From contig NC_135560.1 of NCBI RefSeq assembly GCF_964340395.1, positions 2,885,998 to 2,949,997 of the forward strand: a stretch of 64,000 nt of DNA. The letters run 5' to 3'. The position numbers and the translations under genes are program-made. The stretch comes from Glandiceps talaboti (Eukaryota; Hemichordata; Enteropneusta; Spengelidae). Shown piece by piece: positions 40,301-53,500 of the stretch (its first letter is position 1; every line of letters starts with the position of its first letter). The notes beneath the pieces were generated by a model. The model was not told the DNA's origin. It saw only the letters and a list, made by a program, of their open reading frames with translations, and did no database searches.

Positions 40301-43300
40301 TCTTGAATATTCTTGGGACAAGAATTTTCTTTCTTGAATATTCTTGGGACAAGAATTTTCTTTCTTGAATATTCTTGGGACAAGAATTCTATTTCTTGAA
40401 TATTCTTGAGACTAGAATTCTCTTTCTTGTGCATTCTTGGGACAAGAATTCTATTTCTTGTATATTCTTGGGACAAGAATTCTCTTTCTTGAATATTCTT
40501 GGGCCAAGAATTCTGTTGCTTGAATATTCTTGGGACAAGAATTCTCTTTCTCGAATATTCTTGAGACAAGAATTCTCTTTCTTGAATATTCTCGGGACAA
40601 GAATTCTATTTCTCGAATATTCTTGGGACAAGAGTTCTCTTTCTTGAATATTCTTGGGACAAGAATTCTATTTCTTGAATATTCTTGAGACTAGAATTCT
40701 CTTTCTTGTGCATTCTTGGGACAAGAATTCTATTTCTTGTATATTCTTGGGACAAGAATTCTATTTCTTGAATATTCTTCAGACAAGAATTCTTCATCTT
40801 GAATATTCTTGGGACAAGAATTCTTTTCTTGAATATTCTTGGGACAAGATTCCTTTTTCTTGAATATTCTTGGGACAAGAATTCTCTTTCTTGAAAATTC
40901 TTGAGACAAGAATTCTCTTTCTTGAATATTCTTGGGACAAGAATTCTCTTTCTTGAATATTCTTGAGACAAGAATTCTCTTTCTCGAATATTCTTGGGAC
41001 AAGAATTCTCTTTCTCGAATATTCTTGGGACAAGAATTCTCTTTCTCGAATATTATTGAGACAAAAATTCTATTTCTTGAATACTCTTGGGACAAGAATT
41101 CTCTTTCTTGAATATTCTTGAGACAAGAATTCTCTTTCTTGAATATTCTTGGGACAAGAATTCTCTTTCTTGAATATTCTTGGGACAAGAATTCTCTTTC
41201 ATGAATATTCTTGAGACAAGGATTTTCTTTCTTGAATATTCTCAGGGCAAGAATTCTATTTCTTGTACATTCTTGGGACAAGAATTCTATTTCTTGTATA
41301 TTCTTGGCACAAGAATTCTCTTTCTTGAATATTCTTGAGACAAGAATTCTCTTTCTTGAATATTCTTGGGACAAGAATTCTCTTTCTTGAATATTCTTGG
41401 GACAAGAATTCTCTTTCATGAATATTCTTGAGACAAGAATTCTCTTTCTTGAATATTCTTGGGACAAGGATTTTCTTTCTTGAATATTCTCGGGACAAGA
41501 ATTCTATTTCTTGTACATTCTTGGGACAAGAATTCTATTTCTTGTATATTCTTGGCACAAGAATTCTCTTTCTTGAATATTCTTGGGACAAGAATTCTGT
41601 TGCTTGAATATTCTTGGGACAAGAATTCTATTTCTTGAATAATCTTCAGACAAGAATTCTTCATCTTGAATATTCTTGGGACAAGAATTCTCTTTCTTGA
41701 ATATTCTTGGGGCAAGAAATCTTTTTCTTGAATATTCTTGGGACAAAAATTCTATTTCCTAAATATTCTTGGGAGAAGAATTCTCTTTCCTAAATATTCT
41801 TGGGACAAAAATTCTATTTCCTAAATATTCTTGGGAGAAGAATTCTCTTTCCTAAATATTCTTGGGAGAAGAATTCTTTTCCTTGAACATTCTTGGGACA
41901 AGAATTCTCTTTCTTGAATATTCTTGAGACAAGAATTCTCTTTCTTGATTATTCTTGAGACAAGAATTCTTTTTCTTGAATATTCTTGGGACAAGAATTC
42001 TCTTTCTTGAAAATTCTTGAGACAAGAATTCTCTTTCTTGAATATTCTTGGGACAAGAATTATTTTTCTTGAATATTCTTGAAACAAGTTCTCAGGACAA
42101 GATTTTTGGGTAAACCTGGCATAAGAAAAAAATTCTTGATATAAGAATTTATCGGTTAGAATTTTCAAGAATTGCAATTCTTAACCTACTGATTCTTGTC
42201 TCAAGAATTTTTTTCTTGTGTGAAGAATTTTTTTCTTGTCTCAAGAATTTCATTTCTGGTAGTGCAAATATGACTGCTACCTATACACTTTCCTTAGAGA
42301 GGTTGTAAAAAAACACCCAATCCTGCACCTCCAGACTGCTAGTGGAACACACATACTCTGTTGGAATAAGTTCTTTATAGCTTGCATGCGAGGTGTATAA
42401 CTATAGGAGAGCAAAACTTGTTACATAAAGCGTGTGTTCATGGATTTTTTACAGAGCCGAAAAATGCATGTAGCTTTCACATTGACTGTGAACAGTGTTC
42501 CCCAATAATAAAATAAGTACAGATATACCATCAGTTGTGTAAGTGTAGTTAATAAACTAAGCACAGATATACCATCAGTTGTGTAAGTGTAGTTAATAAA
42601 CTAAGTACAGATATACCATAAATTGTGTAAGTGTAGTTAATAAACTAAGTACAGATATACCATAAATTGTGTAAGTGTAGTTAATAAACGAAGTACAGAT
42701 ATACCATCAGTTGTGTAAGTGTAGTTAATAAACTAAGTACAGATATACCATCAGTTGTGTAAGTGTAGTTAATAAACTAAGTACAGATATACCATAAATT
42801 GTGTAAGTGTAGTTAATAAACTAAGTACAGATATACCATAAATTGTGTAAGTGTAGTTAATAAACTAAGTACAGATATACCATCAGTTGTGTAAGTGTAG
42901 TTAATAAACTAAGTACAGATATACCATAAATTGTGTAAGTGTAGTTAATAAACTAAGTACAGATATACCATAAATTGTGTAAGTGTAGTTAATAAACTAA
43001 GTACAGATATACCATCAGTTGTGTAAGTGTAGTTAATAAACTAAGTACAGATATACCATAAATTGTGTAAGTGTAGTTAATAAACTAAGTACAGATATAC
43101 CATAAATTGTGTAAGTGTAGTTAATAAACTAAGTACAGATATACCATCAGTTGTGTAAGTGTAGTTAATAAACTAAGTACAGATATACCATCAGTTGTGT
43201 AAGAGTACAAAATGTAGTCAATAAACTATGTGAAGGCATCAGTATGTGCATGATAACCTGTAAAGGTCTAGTATACTGATTACCCTACGTATGCCTTGTG

Positions 43301-46300
43301 GCTTTTACCTAATGAGGTACGTTGTACAGGAAACAGTCATACCTACACAGATCACAGATTACAAGCACTCTACGTCATCATATTACAAGGAATAGACATC
43401 TGATGAGATTGCACCTAGCTTTAACATACAAGTGATAGTTCAATCACCTCACATCACTTATAACACAGCTGGGATGTCTTTTACGGTAATATAACATACA
43501 ATGAACCTCTGCCTATATCAATGTGCAGTTAAATATAAAAATTGCAGCGTTTTTATGGCATGTTTGTCATACAAGTTTGGAAATTGATTAATTTATTGTC
43601 TTTTACAGTAATATAACATACAAAGAACCTCTGCCTATATCAATGTGCAGTTAAATATAAAAATTGCAGCGTTTTTATGGAATGTTTGTCATACAAGTTT
43701 GGAAATTGATTAATTTATTGTCTTTTACAGTAATATAACATACAAAGAACCTCTGCCTATATCAATGTGCAGTTAAATATAAAAATTGCAGCGTTTTTAT
43801 GGCATGTTTGTCATACAAGTTTGGAAATTGATTAATTTATTGTATGTATATGCACCTTTGTTTGTACTTGTAAAACTGCATTTTGCCAAATGTTTGTAAA
43901 TTTAACAAGTTTTCATAAGAAACATAGTCCTTCAAACTTTACTTCAGAGTGACTAATGGATACAATACATACATGTGTGTATTTCCTTCATTCTTTATTT
44001 AATGTACCTGAGATTTAAAAAATATGATCACACTAAATACCACAAAGTGTCTGCAATATCCAAGAAACACCTTATTCTCATAAATAACCCTGAAGGTCAA
44101 GGTCAACTGTCAGGCTTACACTGGATAGCATGGGGAAGACATTTGAATGGTGTCTTTATGTATTATAATTTTTGAGTTATGCTTTAAATATTGATTTTTA
44201 TTGAACACATGATAATGTCTATGACATGCAAAAAATGGCTTGGTTTTAATAATTGACTCTGACAGTCAAGTTGAAAGTCAATGTCTCAAAAGAAAGCTTG
44301 CACCTGAGACTGTGGGGGTAAACACTTGAATAGAGTCTACATACCTTAAAAGTTTTGAGTTATACAGAAATATTGATTTTCAACTTCAAATATGGTGGCC
44401 CATTCAGTCAAATTTAGTGCCTGAGCGGGAACTAATTAGTTTTAACACTATAATATCATTATTTGTATTTGGCACTAAACAGCTGGTAAAATGCATTCCT
44501 TTTATCTCAATAACTGTCAATCTAATACGATAGCACTTGTCACTTTTCTTCTAGCAAAAAATTGTGTTTTTAGAAATTGTCTGTAATTGCTTTATTGACA
44601 CAACCATGCATGGTAGTGGTTGCTTCAAGATGCTCTATGTTGTAAATATTGTATTTTACATTAGTACAGGTACATCCTGTTTGCAGCATGGGTAGTACCA
44701 GTATCCAGGTACATCCTGTTTGCAGAGGTATGTAATTCGCCCAAAACTGACCAAGTACGGGCAGAGTTACGAGCTCGTAAGTCTCAAGTACGAGTGACGT
44801 CTGAACTCGTAATTTCCATATACGGGTGACATCATACTCTTGCAGTTGGCCTAATTTTCGATGAGTACGCAGAGGACTCACGCTTGTCGTATTCCGCGAG
44901 TACGTGGCGAATATCCGAATTGATCGGTCATCCGAACTGACTACGTGTCCACCGAAAAAATCTATTGTTCTGATATCAAAGTAATGTTTCGGTAAAAATT
45001 TGAAGTTTGATGAATGACGATCGACTTGTGAATGAGCGCGGCGCGGTTTGTGATCGTGAAACTTAAGATAAAGTCGAAAACGATGTCCCGTGTGAACCAG
45101 TACCATTGCACGGCGAAGCGGCAGCTATGCTTTCTCCGTGTTTGTTATGGCTAGAGTCGCAGCCTGATTGTGAACCTACCCAGTTGTTATTGCTCCGTAG
45201 TTTACACAGAAAAGCAGCAGACAGCCATGCAATGAAACAGGAACCCCTGAAGTCACTCATACTTGAGACTTGCGAGCTCGTAACTCTGCCCGTACTTGGT
45301 CAGTTTTGGGCCAATTACTTACCCATGGTTTGCAGCATGGGTAGTACCAGTATCCAGGTACATCCTAGTAGGGCTGTATGCATTGTGTAATACATGTACA
45401 TAAATACATCCTGTATGCATTGTGTAATACATGTACATACATTTGTAAATACATCCTGTATGCATTGTGTAATACATGTACATAAATACATCCTGTATGC
45501 ATTGTGTAATACATGTACATAAATACATCCTGTTTGCATGGGTAGAACGCAACTAGATCCTGTTTGAGTTCACTGTGGTTTAGGAGCAATAGTATGGCAA
45601 TAAAAGTATTATGTATTGTAGGTATACCTAAGTATGTTATCAATGTAACATATTAGCTATTAAGAAGCCTCTTTCTTGATGGTACGTACTGTACTAAGTC
45701 TGTCTTTAGGTGTCTTTGCTTCTCTATGTTACCAAAGCCCCTCTATCACACAATAGAGGGACTGTGATGTTACTATATGACATTATTGTATATTTTGATA
45801 AAACCTGTCAGTGTTTTGAGATCCTTGCTGTCACTATATGCCCTACACATATTTTGATGGATCACTTTCCAATACACATGCATAATGTATTAACTACAGT
45901 TCTATACAAATTAAGATTCATAAGGTGCATTTTAGAAACAGTATTATGACTTTGTATGCCACCTACAGGACAAGGTTATATGAAATACGTCAAAAATGGA
46001 ATTGCTTTACTCCTAGTCATCTATTGCAGGTAGAATACATGGGATAATGGTAACAAGGCTACTTGTTAAAGTCACACATCACATATTCAAAATCTCATTT
46101 ACAAGTCATGAAATAAAGCATGTATCATAAAGATTGTTATAGGCATAGCAATGCTTTTAGTAGGTGTCACTATTTCAACCCTTTACACTGTTAGTGTTAA
46201 TAGAACTACTATCAATGGCAGTTTGGCTGGAGAACAGATTCTGTTTTATAAAACTATTCTGTCAATACTGGTCACATTGTGCAAGTTGATTTCTATAAAA

Positions 46301-49300
46301 AGAGCAAGAATTTTATCTTATCATGTCAGTTGATCTCACTGTCACATGTGTCACTGTAATGTATGTGTATGTATTTGTGTGCAGCGTGTGTGCGTGCATG
46401 TGGGTGTGTGTGTCCAGCCATCCATTCACTCACTTATCCATAAATACTACTCATTCTAACAATGTATAACTAATTCTTCATTACACTGAATACTATATTT
46501 CCCTAGATCAGTACAGGTATATTGGCAGACATACACTCATATAATTCCAACTGCTACAGTAACTATTGTTGAGATTTCTATGATGAATTAGATGGAAAGC
46601 TACAAGTGGTAGTTATTATGCTGTGATATAACACACTAAAGGACCCTACGTATATATAATATATATATGTGACACTGAAGTCCACTTTCAGCTCTACAAT
46701 CACAACCAAAAATACTCAACAAAAACACAGAAAATAGAAACAGACAGGCATCATCTTGCTTTGAACAAACTGACTAGGCTCAACCCTAGGTACATACATA
46801 TACACACCAAATGTCAAAGCAAACTGATAAAGTGGTTCAGAGAAGTGATCAAACTGTGATACATACATCACACTGTGAGATCTATAATATTGTACAGTGG
46901 GTTATTATGTTGTATGTAATAACATCCACAATAGTGAGTGTACTGTACATATTAGGGAGAGAGTTGTTATTTGTACTCACTACTCCGTTGGTTATTACAC
47001 TTTGACATTGTCATACTATGTGTATATTTTACTATTCCTAACAAGAGTACTGATGGCAGCTACTCTATCTGTACAGCCATTATCTCAAGTAGCAGAGAAC
47101 ACAGATTCACTCAGGCTTGTCTCCATATTAGGTGCTTGGTAGTAATTAGCTGGATTGTTGATGCGTGTAAAGAAGTCACGACTTGCTAAAGCCAACAAAT
47201 GATCAGGAAACTAAGACAGCATGAAATTCTAATCCAATTAGGTTTATAAAGTAATGAGCACTGACTCTTGACTAAGACCTAAGGTTTGGGTTACTATGGA
47301 TTTCAAACAACAACATATAAATCTGTCACTGCTTGATACCAATACCTCTCCAACTCTATAATTTGGTCTGACATCACCTCTAGCTCTAAAAGCTTTCTGA
47401 GTCAGTTTGAGGGAAAAATTACAGAGCTGTAAAAACCACGTCACAAACTGTGAATGACCCTACGGGCACATGTTGGAGCTAGTGCTGTAACATGGTCACA
47501 AAATTGATTTTCATTTCAAGTGAACAGATTTGTTTTTCAATATTCTTTAGAGTAAAATAATCTTATAAATAATCTTATAATGCAAGATATGTGTAGTAAT
47601 CACACCACCATGACTGTCAAGTCATCACAACAACATACAACCATACCCCAGAGAATTATCAGCTACATGCATAGTACTGTCTGAAAAGGAAGACTTACTG
47701 AGATGTTATTATTCAAAGCAAAGTCCACTGAACATCCTGAAGAGCCACTTCAATCACAGGCCTCCAACAGTAACATGTACACAGTTTGTACATTATCTAA
47801 ACACTATAAAGGATGGCCTATACATGTACACAGTTTGTACACTATCTAAACACTATAAAGGATGGCCTATACATGTACACAGTTTGTACACTATCTAAAC
47901 ACTATAAAGGATGGCCTATACATGTACACAGTTTGTACACTATCTAAACACTATATAGGATGGCCTATACATGTACACAGTTTGTACACTATCTAAACAC
48001 TATATAGGATGGCCTATACATGTACACAGTTTGTACACTATCTAAACACTATAAAGGATGGCCTATACATGTACACAGTTTGTACACTATCTAAACACTA
48101 TAAAGGATGGCCTATACATGTACACAGTTTGTACACTATCTAAACACTATAAAGGATGGCCTATACATGTACACAGTTTGTACACTATCTAAACACTATA
48201 AAGGATGGCCTATACATGTACACAGTTTGTACACTATCTAAACACTATATAGGATGGCCTATACATGTACACAGTTTGTACACTATCTAAACACTATATA
48301 GGATGGCCTATACATGTACACAGTTTGTACACTATCTAAACACTATATAGGATGGCCTATACATGTACACAGTTTGTACACTATCTAAACACTATATAGG
48401 ATGGCCTATACATGTACACAGTTTGTACACTATCTAAACACTATAAAGGATGGCCTATACATGTACACAATTTGTACACTATCTAAACACTATATAGGAT
48501 GGCCTATACATGTACACAGTTTGTACACTATCTAAACACTATAAAGGATGGCCTATACATGTACACAGTTTGTACACTATCTAAACACTATATAGGATGG
48601 CCTATACATGTACACAGTTTGTACACTATCTAAACACTATAAAGGATGGCCTATACATGTACACAGTTTGTACACTATCTAAACACTATAAAGGATGGCC
48701 TATACATGTACACAGTTTGTACACTATCTAAACACTATAAAGGATGGCCTATAAATGTACACAGTTTGTACACTATCTAAACACTATATAGGATGGCCTA
48801 TACATGTACACAGTTTGTACACTATCTAAACACTATAAAGGATGGCCTATACATGTACACAGTTTGTACACTATCTAAACACTATATAGGATGGCCTATA
48901 CATGTACACAGTTTGTACACTATCTAAACACTATTTAAAGGACTTCTTCAATCACTGGCCTACACACACAATTACTCCAGAACCCACACTTTATCAAAAT
49001 GCCTTTATTTCCTAGAGCGGCCTTCTCCTTTAATGCATGCCCACTTGCTACGTAGCCACCTATAGACATCTTTTGGTTGTCGTTTGGGAAAAAGATGGTA
49101 TATTGTTTTAAGCGCTAAGTACAATAACATATGTTATATGACCATACCATGCTATGTTATCAAAAGCTGTTGTAACAGTATTTTTTAAATTTATCTCTTA
49201 TCAAACATATTGCAGTTAATTATTGTATTCCATTAGAACTAAAAAGAGTTTGATGAAATGGTATAACACCAAACATCTACTGAAATACAAATCAATTAAT

Positions 49301-50451
49301 GCACTCAGTGCATTGTCATGGAATTTCAAGCTTTAGAGGAATCTTTTGAAAACATTTACCAGTCCATAACATACAAGTCTATCAAGCAAAGAACATAATT
49401 ATCATCAGATGTAATTCATGTCAACATTATTATCATTTAATATTTGTTCATGATATATTCACTTTTCATATCTAAAACATGATCCTCAGAGCTGACTTTA
49501 GGGTTTGCCAGCTATTTCCTCTCTCTAGTCGCATCAATTTAGATATAAACAAAAAGAATTATTAAGTAAATTGCCCATGGTTGCATCATAAATTGACAAT
49601 CATGTATCTTACCTCTGGTGCTTTGCCTAAGTGTTGAGATAACACAATCATATTAATCAGAGTCTCTGGATTGTTAGAATCCTACAAAGAATAGAGATAA
49701 CATTATAAATAGGACATTGATCATATCTTACAACACTGGTAATCTAGCCTTCAGTTTACTAAGATAAATGCACACTAAATCTATTGTTCTTCAATGTGAT
49801 AGATTATACAAGTGGGAGATAGCGGTTCCTCTGTTGTGTGATTCTAATCACCCTGTGATCACCATGCTGTACACATTGCAAGTCCCAAAACAGTACTGCA
49901 AGTTTATGGAACTCTAAATAAACTAGTTTTCAGAGATGCCTCCCTACTGAGACTATAATTAAACTAACACCCATTAAATAGGTTATCACTGTTGTATCAA
50001 CATGTTGTGACAATAGTGTTAGTTTGTATCTATCTTGGAAAACCAAAGGCTCACCTATCTGCTGTCGGTGGGTAATATCAACTAGATATGGTATATAAAA
50101 AACACTTATACGACGAGAACATTCTATCTTGTTATTGATTTAAATAAATAAATAAATAAATAAACAATAAATGAATACATACTAAGTGATATAAAATAAA
50201 AATAAAGGAGAAACATTTCATCCATTAATTGTCAGCCCAATGTGATTCATGGTATGTACTAGAACTGGGATATAGAAAACTTAATTTCTGGAAGGCCTAT
50301 AGGGTTTTGTTATTAGTTATATTACATCTTTAAAATAGGCTGGATTTCAATGGCAGTACATTGTACTAGTAAGGACACCACTCATACATGGATAGAAGCA
50401 TAATAACATGTACACACATGACATACACACTCTATCCATGAACAAAAGCAC

Positions 50452-50515
<64 letters not shown>

Positions 50516-53500
50516 GCACATGCGCGCACATGCACGTGCACACATATACATGTATGCACACATGACATACACATGCATGCATGCACACACAAATACATAC
50601 ACACATGTACACACACGTGTGCACACACATACATACACACAAAGTACACACATGCATACACACATACATACACATGCACGCACACAACACACATGCGTGC
50701 ACACACACATACACACGCACGCACACACACACATAAAAAATACACAACATACACATTATCTTAATGAAACCATATCAATCACAGACACACACATGTTCAC
50801 ACAAAGAGTTCATTTCACTAGCTCTGCATCTTACACTTTGTATGACAATTTCACATCTTTTAATCCTAAATATAAACATCACTGATTATTTTGTATTATT
50901 GTAGTTCTCTGTTGATGACTTTGTTTAATCCAAGCCAAACACTTCTAGTCTAAGTATACAACGATGACTGTAAGAATACAAACAGACTCTTTATAATCAA
51001 GTAACCAGATTTAAATCAAAATGTCTTCCGTAAGGGCAAGTCTTAAATGTTGAGTTAACAGTGTGCATTCTTAAGATGCATGTACATGTATAGCCTAATT
51101 ACTGAAAATCATCAATTATACAAATGATTCCTTAAAACTAAAAGCTACATCAACAAACTTTTCAAGACATGTGCCCTTTGATTTGTTTGAACTATGTACA
51201 AATTATATTCAATTTGAAGTGTGTATTCTTAAGATATAACCCAATTACTGAAAATAATCTTTAATTATGCAAATGGGTCATTAAAACTACAAGCTCTATT
51301 ATCAAACTTTATGACACATGCACTTTTTATCATCAATGTATGTACCAAATTATATTGAATTTGAAGAATGCATTTTAAGATGTAGCCTAATTATGAAAAA
51401 AATTCATTATGGAAATTGTTCATTAATATTCATGAAATGTTTGCCAAAACCTAATCAGAGCTAGTCATTACCCTAAAGAACATGTACACCAAATTTCGCT
51501 TGAATTGAGCTAGCCGTTTTTGAGAAAATGATGACAGGGACAGACAGACACAGATTTTTTATCCCTAAATTATAACCTTCCCTCATGGAAGTTAAAAATT
51601 TGACACATCTATTCTCAGCCTTTAATTCTAGTCAAAGCGTAATCATTACTATCACTGATTTAATCACATTAATTTGTTGAAATTTTTCATGGGGGATCAA
51701 AAGCCATTTTTGTTCAGAACATCAAATACTAGATGAAATACAAAATGTATACTCCAGTACCTGTCATGAGTGTGTTCCTCAGTAATTTTACTGAGGGTTC
51801 CTTTAATAGCAGTGTTGTTGTTAAGGATAATGATTTTTTCTTTGTACCAGGGTATGAATAGATTTGTCAGGGGCCATCATTAACTTTCACAAATGAATTT
51901 GCAATGTCTAAACAAGAATGCAATATACGTATGTACACACTAAAATGAATTGATTTTAATACTTTAACTTTTAACATGAATGCAATATACGTATGTACAC
52001 ACTAAAAATGAATTGATTTTAATACTTTAACTTTTAACATGAATGCAATATACGTATGTACACACTAAAATGAATTGATTTTAATACTTTAACTTTTAAC
52101 ATGAATGTCTGAACTCTAGTAGTGGAATGTGTATGAATATCCATGATTTATGATATTGACTGCATACTAATCAACATTACAACTACCATTCCTTCTCTTC
52201 TATTATCTTTGTTCTACAAGTACTGAATACCAAATCACTGTATTCCTATCATTCATCACTAATGCTGTTTCGTCAACATATTTCTCATCCCACACACTAC
52301 GTACCAATCATCTATTTATATGCCAATCAGGATTTTCATCATAGTAATAGGTAAAGTCAATCTCTTTTCAGACTATATCGTAACATTTCAGAGTCAGAAT
52401 TAGATGACATTTCACCCTGTTACTGAAACACTTCTTACATCTGACGGTTTCTCTAATCACTGTACATTTAAGCATTGTAACAAGGGTCTTGAACCTGCCA
52501 CCTATTTCACAAATAACCTTTTACACTGATGTTTCATTATTATGTATAGGACATGCATCATACATAAATAACAGAAAACTGCTAAATGTTCACTATAATT
52601 TACAATACTGTGTTCTCAGTTACGTTTAAGTATACATAAGAATGGTATACTTATTCTACCTGGAACTTCTACGTAAAACAGTGTCCATCCATTTCAGATG
52701 ATACAAATTGTGTTTGCGAAAGGATGTCTCACCCTATTCCTATACCTAACCTACATCTATGTGTTACCCTAACAGTATAGCCTCCTAGCTTGAATACAAA
52801 TACATATCTTCTATAAAGTTGTTCCGTTGTTCTACATTCTTACCTCCTTAGGTACACACACAACGTTTCAGTTTAACAACATTGAATGAACAGCATCTGT
52901 ACTGTTAACCCTAGTTCTATAAGTTTGGAGCAGGGCAGTGTGTTATTAACATTGAATGAACAGTGTCTGTACAGTTAACCCTAGTTCTATAAGTCTGATG
53001 TACGGCAGTGTGTTATTAACATTGAATGAACAGTGTCTGTACTGTTAACCCTAGTTCTATATAAGTCTGATGTAAGGCAGTGTGTTATTAACATTGAATG
53101 AACAGTGTCTGTACTGTTAACCCTAGTTCTATAAGTCTGATGTACGGCAGTGTGTTATTAACATTGAATGAACAGTGTCTGTACTGTTAACCCTAGTTCT
53201 ATAAGTTTGGAGCAGGAAAGTGTGTTATTAACATTGAATGAACAGTGTTAATGTTATCTTTATTTATATAACCATGTCTGAACAATAAATTGTACTTTCA
53301 AATATTATTCACCCCGTTGTTTGGCATTCACAAGTTACTAAGAAATAATCAGATACTTACCTTTTCTATGGCTTCTTGCAAGACACCTTCAGCTTCATCA
53401 AATTTGGCCTGGTGAATATAGGCAGCAGCCATACCATTCAATAACAGTGGTGTTGATGCATTCTTGTCTGCTAATTCTTGGAAGATGTAATATGCATCTT

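Larger units (their letters stand above)
33882..42264. mobile_element. CACTA/EnSpm-like DNA transposon, ~8.4 kb, non-autonomous
   Basis: The left end starts CACTACCAGAAATAAAATTC and the right end is its reverse complement (one mismatch in the first 22 bases), followed by looser inverted similarity over about 50 bases made of CAAGAA/TTCTTG motifs. The element is flanked by the 3-bp direct repeat CAA (33879-33881 and 42265-42267). A terminal CACTAC, a 3-bp target duplication and dense subterminal repeats are the defining traits of the CACTA (EnSpm, CMC) superfamily. Inside, in order: left 91-bp array, SAMD3-like gene on the + strand, a duplicated 3' region, and the right 31-bp array. No DDE transposase was recognised, so it is either a deleted derivative or one that relies on another copy. 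It sits in the 22.9-kb COPE intron. Confidence 0.72.

Noticed and set aside
39950-42177. Long - and + strand ORFs (up to 245 codons, [15 protein letters not shown]-like)
   Set aside because: The 31-bp unit is stop-free in several frames, so the ORFs are repeat artefacts within the transposon arm.
44570-45390. 178-codon (-) and 94-codon (+) ORFs
   Set aside because: Both run through the inverted ends of the hAT-like element ([14 protein letters not shown] appears in both) and show no transposase motif.
50347-50885. Cys/Val-rich and His/Thr-rich ORFs on both strands
   Set aside because: Produced by the AC/TG-rich tract.
53279-53300. COPE alternative polyadenylation or internal promoter sites near exons
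   Set aside because: AATAAA-type words are frequent in this AT-rich DNA and none is supported by position.
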